A stretch of DNA of 9,138 bases from Gammaproteobacteria bacterium (GCA_030066245.1 JASJBY010000185.1:1-9138); one strand, 5' to 3'. Numbered from the stretch's first letter, positions 1-6,755 are shown. Numbers and translations: made by a program. Notes: a model not told the origin generated them from the letters alone.

Positions 1-606
1 GGAGACGATCCCGGCCGCCTGGACGTGTTGCTGGTACAGTTTGCCAACCTTTACCGGGGCGGCGAGAAAGTGCAGATGTCGACGCGCTCCGGCGAGTTCG
101 TCACTCTCAGGCAGCTACGCAAGGAGGTGGGGCGCGACGCTTCCCGGTTCTTCTACGTCATGCGCAAATGCGAGCAGCACCTGGACTTCGATCTGGACCT
201 CGCCAAGAGCCAGTCAACGGACAACCCCGTGTACTATGTGCAGTACGCGCACGCGCGCATCTGCAGCGTTGAGCGTCAGCTGCAGGACCGGGGCTTGCAG
301 CGGAGCCAGGCGCGCGGCGACGCCAATCTGAGCCTGCTCACCGAGGCTCATGAGCTCGCCCTGCTTGCCTCGCTCTCGCGGTATCCGGAGATAGTCGAGT
401 CGGCTGCCTCGCTGCACGAGCCGCATCAGCTGTCGCACTATCTGCGCGAGCTGGCGAACGAGTTTCATACTTACTACAACGCCCACCAGTTCCTCGTCGA
501 GCGGGACAATCTCAGAGATGCGCGCTTGAACCTCATTCAAGCAGTGGGACAAGTGATACGCAACGGACTCTCGCTGCTTGGCGTCTCGGCACCCGAGTCG
601 ATGTAG
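1..606 (+). CDS. argS: Arginyl-tRNA synthetase, C-terminal part (5' end outside the window)
   Basis: Cytoplasmic class I aminoacyl-tRNA synthetase that charges tRNA-Arg with arginine. The frame is open from base 1, so about the last 201 residues are present; the family is usually about 550-590 residues. Visible ArgS signatures, in order, are a KMSKS-like loop (QMSTRSGEFVTL), the segment GRDASRFFYVMRK, the LDFDLDLAKSQS stretch, NPVYYVQYAHARICSV at the end of the catalytic core, and then the helical DALR anticodon-binding domain. The protein ends in LSLLGVSAPESM; bacterial ArgS proteins often end in a similar APERM-type tail. The catalytic HIGH motif must lie upstream. The stop codon is 4 bases before the start of the next gene, so the two are probably co-transcribed. 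Nothing looks damaged in the visible part. Confidence 0.97.
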   Translation, partial: GDDPGRLDVLLVQFANLYRGGEKVQMSTRSGEFVTLRQLRKEVGRDASRFFYVMRKCEQHLDFDLDLAKSQSTDNPVYYVQYAHARICSVERQLQDRGLQRSQARGDANLSLLTEAHELALLASLSRYPEIVESAASLHEPHQLSHYLRELANEFHTYYNAHQFLVERDNLRDARLNLIQAVGQVIRNGLSLLGVSAPESM

Positions 607-610
607 ACGC

Positions 611-1177
611 ATGCCGAAGGACTACAAGCACCGGCCGCGACCCCGGAGAGAGAAGCAGGCCCCGTGCTGGGCCTGGTTGGTGGTCGGCATCCTGATCGGC
701 CTGTTCGGGACTTTCCTCATCTACATAAGGGAGTATCCACACCTGTCTCTCACAGGGAGACAGCTCCCCGAGGCCGCCGCCGTGGCTCCTACTGAGGCCG
801 AGCAAACGCCGCGTCCGGTACAGCGCCCTCCGAAACCCCGCTTCGAGTTCTACACGGTGCTCCCCGAGATGGAAGTCCATGTGCCGGATGAACAGCTGCC
901 CAGCCGCGGCAGCAGCAGGCCGAAGCGTGCGTCGGAGTCGGAGAGCTATGTGCTCCAGGTGGCCTCTTTCAAGAGCCACGAGGAAGCGGACCGGCTGAAG
1001 GCCAGACTGGCGCTTCTCGGCATGGAGGCGGCCATTCAAACCGTCTCGGTAAACGGCAGGCAAACATGGCACCGGGTGCGCCTGGGCCCGTTCAGCAACG
1101 TGGCGGATGTGGAGGACCTGAATCGACGACTCGGCGAGATAGACCTCAAAGCGATCATCTTCAAGGTTAACTCGTAG
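611..1177 (+). CDS. Membrane-anchored SPOR-domain protein (FtsN-like)
   Basis: A 188-residue bitopic inner-membrane protein. A short basic cytoplasmic tail (residues 1-18) is followed by one transmembrane helix (about 19-39, WAWLVVGILIGLFGTFLIYI), a proline-rich periplasmic linker, and a C-terminal SPOR domain (about 110-188) with the typical YVLQVASF start, HRVRLGPF core and closing beta strand. SPOR domains bind denuded peptidoglycan glycans at the division septum, so a role in cell division or septal wall work is likely. I chose the ATG at 611 because it directly follows the argS stop and gives a clean N-tail/TM/linker/SPOR layout; an in-frame upstream start would lie inside argS. In several gammaproteobacteria a SPOR gene after argS is followed by hslV-hslU, but here a convergent gene follows. 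Not called ftsN outright because several SPOR paralogues share this layout. Confidence 0.9.
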   Translation: MPKDYKHRPRPRREKQAPCWAWLVVGILIGLFGTFLIYIREYPHLSLTGRQLPEAAAVAPTEAEQTPRPVQRPPKPRFEFYTVLPEMEVHVPDEQLPSRGSSRPKRASESESYVLQVASFKSHEEADRLKARLALLGMEAAIQTVSVNGRQTWHRVRLGPFSNVADVEDLNRRLGEIDLKAIIFKVNS

Positions 1178-1218
1178 CCTGCAGCCACCTGGTGAATGGC
1201 GCCGCTTTTTCTGGCGTC

Positions 1219-1827
1219 TCAGACCACCAACAGCGCCAGTTGCAGAGTCATGTACAGGCCTGCCACGACGAGCACCAGGCCAGCCAGTCGCGGCATACGC
1301 GCCACCGCCCGACCGGGAGAATCGCTGCAATTGTCGAGACCCTTGAAAGCCTCCCGGGTGGAAACCCAACGATTACTGGCTGCCTCGACGCGTTTCAACA
1401 GGGATGGCCTGACAACAACGAAACCGCTGATGATGAGCACCCCCGCGCTGCCCACCAGGAGAATGCCCGTCAGGACACCGGCGATGACAGTGCTCCCGAC
1501 GCCCTCCCAGGGAAGCACGAAGGCGGCCAGCAGGTCTGCGCTTCGCTCATAGTTGACGCCCAGGTAGCCCAGGGCGAAAGCCGCGCCCGCCATGAGCAGC
1601 AGACCGAACGGCCTGTGGTGACGGTAGAAGAGCCGCTCAATAGGTCGAGGCGACTCCAGCCACTCTGCAGCCCGCCGGGTGGAAACCCAGCGGTCCGCCA
1701 CGCGACTGACGTTGGCAAAGCTGAGCGGCGCCAGAATCAGCCAGAAGCCAACCAGGATGGCCAGCGTCCCGCCCCCGAGCAGCGCCCACAGCAATGCGTC
1801 AAGAAAAATCGCCTCAAGTGTTTCCAT
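1219..1827 (-). CDS. Four-helix membrane protein with internal duplication, function unknown
   Basis: A 202-residue hydrophobic protein not assigned to a named family. Four likely transmembrane segments lie near residues 11-35, 74-92, 113-137 and 181-202. The two inter-helix loops carry the same motif, RWVSTR, at residues 46-51 (ADRWVSTRRA) and 153-158 (SNRWVSTREA). The protein therefore looks like two copies of a helix-loop-helix unit. Both motif loops would lie on the same side of the membrane, probably the cytoplasm by the positive-inside rule. The start is the ATG at 1827, with a GAGGAG ribosome site about 5 bases upstream; a longer in-frame extension (to 2025) lacks hydrophobic or conserved-looking sequence. 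The gene converges on the SPOR gene with a 41-base gap. No enzyme or transport motif is visible, so no function is proposed. Confidence 0.8.
   Translation of the reverse strand: METLEAIFLDALLWALLGGGTLAILVGFWLILAPLSFANVSRVADRWVSTRRAAEWLESPRPIERLFYRHHRPFGLLLMAGAAFALGYLGVNYERSADLLAAFVLPWEGVGSTVIAGVLTGILLVGSAGVLIISGFVVVRPSLLKRVEAASNRWVSTREAFKGLDNCSDSPGRAVARMPRLAGLVLVVAGLYMTLQLALLVV
1354..1689 (-). repeat. 15-bp direct repeat (copies 1354-1368 and 1675-1689) inside the membrane-protein gene
   Basis: The 15-bp sequence ccgggtggaaaccca occurs twice, exactly, within the coding region. Each copy encodes most of a RWVSTR motif on the minus strand. The copies are 321 bp apart, a multiple of three, so they are in phase. 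This is the nucleotide trace of, or a constraint imposed by, the protein's internal duplication. It does not look like a mobile or regulatory repeat. Confidence 0.85.
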
Positions 1828-2232
1828 CGTACTCCTCGGCAGGCCGGCAAACGGTGCTCCGGGCGGTTGATGTGCCGGTGGGCCGCATCCAAGCGACCGT
1901 AAAACGATAGGAGACGGGCAGAGGGTGCGCAAGGCGCCGGCAGACAGTCGGTACCGGGCACCGACCTGGCGGACCACCGCCCGTTGCCCTAACGTTCTAC
2001 GGGCCAAGTCAGGCGGGAAACCCATACGCGCAGTTGGCGTTCTTCACGACTTGTCCGTAGAATCGTGGAAAGCGGGCAGATTTGGCGCACAGGTTGCATC
2101 GGTCTCGGAGTCCAGCACCGCTGCAACCCACATGGACGGCCCACAAGAATACGCTGCGCGCCCGTGCCGGCCAGGGGAGAACGACCAAAGGTATTTGTGC
2201 CACCGGCAGGTCCGGTGAGCGGACGATCCGGC
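1828..2232. other. Intergenic region between divergent genes
   Basis: About 405 bases with no convincing gene. It lies between the 5' ends of the membrane-protein gene and the GGDEF-EAL gene. It holds a candidate plus-strand promoter (2034-2063) and a small hairpin with 6-bp arms GTCGGT/ACCGAC (1947-1952 and 1960-1965, 7-base loop). A second small hairpin with arms GTCCG/CGGAC (2210-2214, 2220-2224) sits 8 bases before the chosen ATG. Frames through this region lack recognisable protein features. Confidence 0.6.
2034..2063 (+). promoter_or_regulatory. Candidate sigma-70 promoter for the GGDEF-EAL gene
   Basis: A -35-like TTGGCG (2034-2039) and a -10-like TAGAAT (2058-2063) are separated by 18 bases. 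The -10 matches the consensus at 5 of 6 positions and the -35 at 4 of 6. Transcription would start near 2070 and give a leader of about 160 bases before the ATG at 2233. If real, it rules out the in-frame GTG at 2065 as the start. Judged by eye only. Confidence 0.35.
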
Positions 2233-4092
2233 ATGTCGGAGGGCGGGCCGACGGAGCCACTCGGACGCCGTCAGGTCGAAGGGATGGAGACCAGCACAGC
2301 TATTCTTGAAGCTGCCGGGATGGCGGCCGAATTTCTCGGGGGCAACGCCTGGGCGGAGCACGTAGACGTGGTGCTGGCCAGACTGGCGATTGCATCGCGC
2401 GTTAATCGCGTTTCCATATTCGAAAACCATTCAGGTCGCAACGGCGCTCTGCTGACAAGCCAGCGCTACGAATGGGTCACGCCCGGAGAGTCCCCGCAAA
2501 TCGCCGACCCGGAACTGCAGGCCTTTCCCTATGCAGAAGGGGGCTTTGGCCGCTGGATCAGCGCCCTCGGTGAGGGTCGCGTGGTCCACGGCCCGGTTCG
2601 GGACCTGCCGGTGAGCGAGCGTGATGTTCTGCAACGCAGAGGCATTCTGTCCATCGCGGTCGTGCCCATTTTCGTTGGCGACAGCTGGTGGGGATTCATG
2701 GTCCTGGACGACCGTGACGCGGAGCGGACCTGGAAGAGCAGCGAAGTTGGCGCATTGATGGCAGCAGCCAACGTATTCGGCGCCGCGCTCCAGCGGCGCC
2801 GCATGCAGCACCTTGAAAAGCGTCTGGTCCAGCTTGCCACTTTCGACGAGCTTACGGGGGTCCCGAACAGGCGCGCGCTGAAAGAAGTGATGGAGCGCGA
2901 GCACGGCCGTGCAACACACAAGGGCCTGACATACTGCGTTGCCCTGCTCGATGTGGACCGTTTCAAACTGGTCAATGACGCTTTCGGGCATGCCACCGGC
3001 GACCGTTTGCTGGCCGCCGTGGCCCAGGTTCTGAAAGGTGGGCTGCGACAGGGTGACTGGATCGCACGCTGGGGGGGCGAGGAATTTCTTTGCTTCCTGC
3101 CCGAGACCGGTGCGGAACGGGGCGCGCTCATCGTGGAACGCCTGCGGCGGCGCATAGAACAAGCCACCTTCCGCCTGCGCGAACAGCGTATCGAGGTATC
3201 CGTCAGTGTCGGCGTAGCTGAGCTCACGTCGCGAGAAGAGCCCCTGGAGATGGTGGTAGCGCGGGCCGACTCAGCGCTGAGCTCTGCCAAGCAGGGCGGC
3301 CGCAACCGCGTGGTCGTGGCCGACAATTCCCACCCTGTCATGTCCACCCGGGCGAGTCAGGTCCAGGCCGCACTGCAGGGCGGCCGCCTGCGTGCGGCCT
3401 ATCAACCCATCGTCGCGCTGGACAATCGGCAGGTCGTGGCGGAGGAAACCCTGGCCCGGATCCTCGGGGATGACGGAACAATGCTGGAGGCAGGCAGCTT
3501 CATCGAAGAGGCCAGTCAGATGCATCTGCTGCATCGCATCGACCATGCTCTCATCCGCAGCTCCATGGAACGTTGCACAGCCCGCGTGCTCGCCGGCGAC
3601 ATTGCCCACCAGTTCGTCAACGTCTCGGCGGACCTCCTTCGCCACCCCGAGCTGGTGGCCGATCTGCTTCGCTTCGCCATGGATCAGTGCAGCTGCTGTG
3701 ATGACAAGCTCGGAGCCGGCAAGCCGGTGGTCATCGAGATAACCGAACGTGAGTTTCTGGGCGACATCCGCCGGGTCAGGGAGATCCTGGCGCCGTTCCT
3801 GGAGTTCGGCCTGCGGCTCGCCATCGATGATTTCGGCGGTGGCTACTCCTCGTTCAAGTATCTGGCGCACCTGCCAGCCACGTTCCTGAAAATCGAGGGT
3901 GAGCTCATCCGGCTGGCGCAGCACGATCTGCGGGCGCGGGCCATTGTGCGCTCCATACACAACACGGCCGGTGAGCTGGGCCTGGTGACGGTGGCGGAGT
4001 GCGTGGAGGACGAGTCCACGGCGAACATGCTCGAGGACATCGGCATCGACTGGGCGCAGGGCTATCATTTCGGGCGACCCGCGGTCGCCTGA
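2233..4092 (+). CDS. GAF-GGDEF-EAL cyclic-di-GMP synthase/phosphodiesterase
   Basis: A 619-residue, apparently soluble signalling protein for cyclic-di-GMP turnover. An N-terminal GAF-type sensor domain (about 20-190) leads into a GGDEF domain (about 201-360) that opens with LATFDELTGVPNRRAL. Its active-site motif is GGEEF (281-285), preceded by an inhibitory I-site RxxD (R272-D275) at the canonical five-residue spacing. The EAL domain (about 372-618) keeps the residues expected for metal binding and catalysis: E405 (ETL instead of EAL), N463, E502, D532 and D533, K553, E589 and Q609. Three motif variants stand out: EAL is ETL, KID is KIE, and AEGVE is AECVE. Both activities are plausible. 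The start is uncertain: ATG 2233 is used, but GTG 2197 has AAAGG 5 bases upstream and ATG 2284 is also possible. It converges on the outer-membrane gene. Confidence 0.93.
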   Translation: MSEGGPTEPLGRRQVEGMETSTAILEAAGMAAEFLGGNAWAEHVDVVLARLAIASRVNRVSIFENHSGRNGALLTSQRYEWVTPGESPQIADPELQAFPYAEGGFGRWISALGEGRVVHGPVRDLPVSERDVLQRRGILSIAVVPIFVGDSWWGFMVLDDRDAERTWKSSEVGALMAAANVFGAALQRRRMQHLEKRLVQLATFDELTGVPNRRALKEVMEREHGRATHKGLTYCVALLDVDRFKLVNDAFGHATGDRLLAAVAQVLKGGLRQGDWIARWGGEEFLCFLPETGAERGALIVERLRRRIEQATFRLREQRIEVSVSVGVAELTSREEPLEMVVARADSALSSAKQGGRNRVVVADNSHPVMSTRASQVQAALQGGRLRAAYQPIVALDNRQVVAEETLARILGDDGTMLEAGSFIEEASQMHLLHRIDHALIRSSMERCTARVLAGDIAHQFVNVSADLLRHPELVADLLRFAMDQCSCCDDKLGAGKPVVIEITEREFLGDIRRVREILAPFLEFGLRLAIDDFGGGYSSFKYLAHLPATFLKIEGELIRLAQHDLRARAIVRSIHNTAGELGLVTVAECVEDESTANMLEDIGIDWAQGYHFGRPAVA

Positions 4093-4108
4093 TGGCGGAT
4101 TCAGGCGA
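4085..4108. terminator. Hairpin between convergent genes, terminator-like but without a T tract
   Basis: A perfect 8-bp stem with arms TCGCCTGA (4085-4092) and TCAGGCGA (4101-4108) and an 8-base loop. The left arm contains the stop codon of the GGDEF-EAL gene, and the structure ends 5 bases before the stop of the opposing outer-membrane gene. Its symmetry means both transcripts can form it. Neither side carries a run of T, so it is not a classical intrinsic terminator; it may help termination or protect the 3' ends. Confidence 0.45.
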
Positions 4109-4113
4109 AGCGT

Positions 4114-4761
4114 TCAGAACCCGTAGTTCAGGCCAATGGAAAAGAAGCCGATGTCCGCCTCGCCCGTGGTATCTTCATCTCCCACGTCGAAGTAGCCCTC
4201 CGCCTCCAGGCGCAGCGAAATGTCCTCGGAAAGCACGAAGCTCAGCCCAGCTCCGGCCTTGAAGTTGGTGCCCGTGTCGTTGGACTTGGCGGAGCCGGCC
4301 CGCCCGTCGACGACGGCGGCGAGCTTGGCGTCCACGTCCCAGTAGAAGCCGCCCACCTTCACGAACAGATCGAGCCAGTCCGCCGGACGCACGATGGCGA
4401 GCACGTCCAGCGCAAAGGCTTCCGCATCAGCTTCGCCGCGGATGACGCCGTCGGGGCCGGTGGTGTTGGTGGTGAACTTGGCCTCGCCGAAATCGACGTA
4501 GGTTGCCTCCAGGGCGAAGTACTTGTTGATGCGCCATCCCCCGAAGGCCTTCCAACCATAGTCCGTATCGTCGACACTGGTCTGCGCCGAGGCGAAGCCA
4601 CTGTTCACGGCTCCCTGGTTGATGTTGCCCGAGCTCGTGTCAATCACCGAGTATCCGCCGCTTCCCCCCACGTAGACCCAGCTCTCCGCCGAGGCAACCG
4701 AGGCAACGCCGAGAGCCCCCAGGGCGATCGCGGTGACCTTTGCCATCGTTCCAGCCCGCAT
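4114..4761 (-). CDS. Small outer-membrane beta-barrel protein (OmpA-like/OmpW-like barrel)
   Basis: A 215-residue precursor with a signal peptide (about 1-25, cleavage after ASA). The mature part consists of alternating polar/hydrophobic strands rich in Gly and aromatic residues: SWVYVGGSGGYS at the start, then WKAFGGWRINKYFALEATYVDFGE, WLDLFVKVGGFYWDVD and FKAGAGLSFVL, ending FFSIGLNYGF. The terminal Phe is the expected signal for outer-membrane insertion by the BAM complex. The size fits an eight-stranded barrel without the peptidoglycan-binding OmpA C-terminal domain. The start at 4761 is supported by a strong AAGGAGGT ribosome site 4-5 bases upstream; an upstream in-frame ATG would add a polar extension before the signal peptide. 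Role in the cell (structural, adhesion or small-solute pore) cannot be told from sequence. Confidence 0.88.
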   Translation of the reverse strand: MRAGTMAKVTAIALGALGVASVASAESWVYVGGSGGYSVIDTSSGNINQGAVNSGFASAQTSVDDTDYGWKAFGGWRINKYFALEATYVDFGEAKFTTNTTGPDGVIRGEADAEAFALDVLAIVRPADWLDLFVKVGGFYWDVDAKLAAVVDGRAGSAKSNDTGTNFKAGAGLSFVLSEDISLRLEAEGYFDVGDEDTTGEADIGFFSIGLNYGF

Positions 4762-4801
4762 AGGTACCTCCTTGTCCCGGGTGGGTTGGGTGTTCGCCGG
4801 C

Positions 4802-4825
4802 GCGGTGCCACACGGCACTCACCGC
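4802..4825 (-). other. Possible leader hairpin of the outer-membrane protein gene
   Basis: Arms GTGCC (4805-4809) and GGCAC (4814-4818) can pair around a 4-base loop. Alternatively GCGGTG (4802-4807) can pair with CACCGC (4820-4825); the two foldings share bases, so they compete. The element lies about 45 bases upstream of the start codon and, if transcribed, would be in the 5' untranslated region. I could not identify a convincing promoter for the gene in this stretch. Confidence 0.25.
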
Positions 4826-4900
4826 GTTCTGTCTATTTCGGCAGTTCGCGCCGGTTCTTTGACAGGGAAGGCGACCCGGAACAACCGCCAGGGCCCACGG

Positions 4901-4930
4901 CGGCCGTGCTTTGAGCCGCCTGCACGGCCG
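4901..4930 (-). terminator. Strong hairpin downstream of the CarS/phosphoesterase gene
   Basis: A perfect 9-bp GC-rich stem with arms CGGCCGTGC (4901-4909) and GCACGGCCG (4922-4930) encloses a 12-base loop. It begins 23 bases past the stop codon of the minus-strand gene at 4954-6363 and precedes the leader of the next minus-strand gene. The position fits an operon end. No T run follows it in the minus direction, so it may stabilise a 3' end or help factor-dependent termination. Confidence 0.45.
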
Positions 4931-4953
4931 GCCTGCCTTGATGCGTGGCGCAC

Positions 4954-6363
4954 TCAGGCGGTGCCGGCGTCCCTGCGCAGCGTGAGCAGAGAAAGCTCTC
5001 CGGGACAGTTGAAACGCAGGGGGATGCCGGAGGCCCCGACACCCGGGCTGGTGTAACCGGTCATGGTGCCGTAACGCCAGCGGCCTCGTGCGGTGAACCG
5101 GGGGGCACTGCTGTGAGTAAACAGGGGACCCACCCTGGGCAGGCAGATCTGGCCCCCATGGGTGTGGCCGCAGAGATACAGGTGGGCGCCGCGAGCAGCG
5201 GCCTCCTGGTAGACCTCGGGCGAGTGTGCGAGAAATATCTTGAACCCCTGCGCGGGCGTGTCCCTGAAGGCAAGCTCAAGGTCGTGGCACTTGTAGTAGT
5301 GGGGATCGTCGATACCCACCAGCCAGATACTGGCGTCCTGCCGCCGCAGCTCCATGGAATCGTTGACGAGCATGGTGATACCCGCCTCTTCGAAGTCGGG
5401 CAGCATCTCGATGCAGTCATGGTTGCCCAGCACGCCATAGGGACCGTGACAGGTCCGTATGTGCTTGAGTAGCTGTCTCAGTCGGCGCAGAGAGGGGGCC
5501 ATGGGCCCGTACATCTCCATGCGAATATCACCGCCGATGAGACACAGGTCCACCTGGCGATTCCGCACCCGGTCGATCAGCACATCCGTGAGCGCTTCGA
5601 GCCCGTCCAGGTGCAGGTCCGTGAGCAACAGGATCCGGTAGCCATCGAAGGGCGCCGGCAGTTCCCTGAAGTGAAGCGTGTGCTCTGCCACCTGGACGGC
5701 CAGCACATTCTGCACTCCGCGTTCGTACCAGCCGATGGCCTTGAAGACCCGCGCCATGATGACCCGGTAGTAGACGTAGTTCTCGAAATTGAACCATGTC
5801 TGCCAGCGGGCCAGGGGAGCATGGCACGCCCGCCACTCCCGCAGACGCGTCGTGGCTCGGATAATTCTCGGGTAGTTCTCCAGCGGCGGGCGATACAGCA
5901 CGTAATGAAAGAACCGGGAGCCCAGGTGGTTTATGGGCACGAACAGGGCGAGTACCGCCGCCACCTCCCACGCCGCCAGTCCGAGCGCCGGGGATAGCAC
6001 CGCCTTCGGCAGCCCACCCTCGAGCAACTGGTCGAGACCCAGCCTGGGCTCACCGCTGGGTCGCGACAGGCGCCGCTTAAGGAAGCTTGTGGCCAGATCC
6101 CCCGTCATCGCCAGGGTTGCTGCAAGCGTCGCCTGCTCGACGCTCAACCCGAGCAGGGGGGCGATGGCAGCCCCTCCCAGGACGCTGACGACGCATCCCC
6201 GCCAGGTCTTGTGGGCGCCCAGGACACGGCGCCCGTCCCGCCAAACCCGCCTCGCGTCCACCGGGTAATCCCAGCGGCCACCCATGACGAGATGGGCGCC
6301 GAAAGGCAGAAAGTTCACCCACACCAGAAACAGCACTAGCTCTAAGACGACCATCGACCGCAT
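4954..6363 (-). CDS. Fusion of CarS-like (CDP-archaeol synthase family) domain and calcineurin-like phosphoesterase
   Basis: A 469-residue membrane protein with two recognisable parts. Residues about 1-155 resemble the CarS/DUF46 family of CTP-dependent lipid cytidylyltransferases: hydrophobic helices, NFLPFGAH (17-24), GRRVLGAHKTWRG (44-56), and GDLATSFLKRRL followed by GLDQLLEG (88-116). A linker (about 160-240) with many aromatic residues follows. Residues about 240-465 form a YkuE/LpxH-type metallophosphoesterase with the full metal-binding set: D249 and H251 (DLH), D279 (GGD), N314-H315-D316 (GNHD), H380 (HSPE), and H400 and H402 (GHTHGGQ). Known relatives of the two halves act on nucleotide-linked lipids, so a lipid substrate at the membrane is a reasonable inference, but it is unproven. 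The start ATG at 6363 has a purine-rich AGGGGG site upstream. It is third in a minus-strand run, 44 bases after the ABM gene. One continuous frame, no frameshift. Confidence 0.88.
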   Translation of the reverse strand: MRSMVVLELVLFLVWVNFLPFGAHLVMGGRWDYPVDARRVWRDGRRVLGAHKTWRGCVVSVLGGAAIAPLLGLSVEQATLAATLAMTGDLATSFLKRRLSRPSGEPRLGLDQLLEGGLPKAVLSPALGLAAWEVAAVLALFVPINHLGSRFFHYVLYRPPLENYPRIIRATTRLREWRACHAPLARWQTWFNFENYVYYRVIMARVFKAIGWYERGVQNVLAVQVAEHTLHFRELPAPFDGYRILLLTDLHLDGLEALTDVLIDRVRNRQVDLCLIGGDIRMEMYGPMAPSLRRLRQLLKHIRTCHGPYGVLGNHDCIEMLPDFEEAGITMLVNDSMELRRQDASIWLVGIDDPHYYKCHDLELAFRDTPAQGFKIFLAHSPEVYQEAAARGAHLYLCGHTHGGQICLPRVGPLFTHSSAPRFTARGRWRYGTMTGYTSPGVGASGIPLRFNCPGELSLLTLRRDAGTA

Positions 6364-6407
6364 CGTGCCCCCTGCGGGCCATCAGCCGCGCATCGCAGCT
6401 GCGCCCC

Positions 6408-6713
6408 TTACTCGGTGTTGGCCTTGGTCCCGGCGACCAGGGTCAGGGACATGAAATGGGGGCCACGATCGCAGCGAGGTTCGAGACTCTCGATGAAGTG
6501 CCGGGTGTAGTCGGCCGCCTCGTGCCGCTGCTGGGCCTCGGCGTTCGGGAAGGCCATGAGGTGCAGGTAGGTCAGACCGTCTGTGGACTTCATCACGCGG
6601 TACTCGGCCTGAGGTTCGTGCTCGCTGATGGCGCGCACGAACTCGCCTACGGCGGTATCGATGGAACCGGCGTGTTGCGGTTTCAGCTGGTAGGTCGCAC
6701 TGACTCGAATCAC
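6408..6713 (-). CDS. Small ABM-fold protein (antibiotic biosynthesis monooxygenase-like)
   Basis: A 101-residue protein that looks like a dimeric alpha/beta-barrel protein of the ABM/YgiN type: an opening strand (IRVSATYQLKP), a long helix (about 15-30), the strands YRVMKSTDG and YLHLMAFPN, then AEAQQRHEAADYTRHFIESL, and a final strand MSLTLVAG. The family includes quinol and heme-linked monooxygenases but also many members with no known enzyme activity; no cofactor site is evident here. The start is a GTG at 6713, supported by an AAGGAGG ribosome site 6 bases upstream. It sits 42 bases after the thioredoxin-like gene and 44 bases before the CarS/phosphoesterase gene on the same strand, so one transcript is likely. 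There is no signal peptide, so it is probably cytoplasmic. Confidence 0.75.
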   Translation of the reverse strand: MIRVSATYQLKPQHAGSIDTAVGEFVRAISEHEPQAEYRVMKSTDGLTYLHLMAFPNAEAQQRHEAADYTRHFIESLEPRCDRGPHFMSLTLVAGTKANTE

Positions 6714-6755
6714 GGCTTCCTCCTTGGGATCCGGCCGGCTTGCTCACCCCCCCTG

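Noticed and set aside
1178..1218. Possible intrinsic terminator with a run of five T (1206-1210) between the SPOR gene and the membrane-protein gene
   Set aside because: Only 4-bp stems can be drawn before the T run, too weak to claim a terminator.
533..1369. Long minus-strand open frame across the SPOR gene
   Set aside because: It overlaps both the SPOR gene and argS end; the composition is Arg/Gly/His-rich without domain features, as expected for the antisense of a GC-rich gene.
1192..1902. Long plus-strand open frame opposite the membrane-protein gene
   Set aside because: Its translation is low-complexity (Gln, His, Arg, Pro) with no domain, and it mirrors the minus-strand gene, which has good hydrophobic segments and a ribosome site.
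1828..1935. Promoter for the minus-strand membrane-protein gene (TTGCGC and TATCGT with 17-base spacing near 1904-1932)
   Set aside because: The -35 box matches at only 3 of 6 positions, so it is no better than chance in this sequence.
2431..4068. Several long minus-strand open frames within the GGDEF-EAL gene
   Set aside because: All are antisense or out-of-frame shadows of a clearly recognised multi-domain coding sequence.
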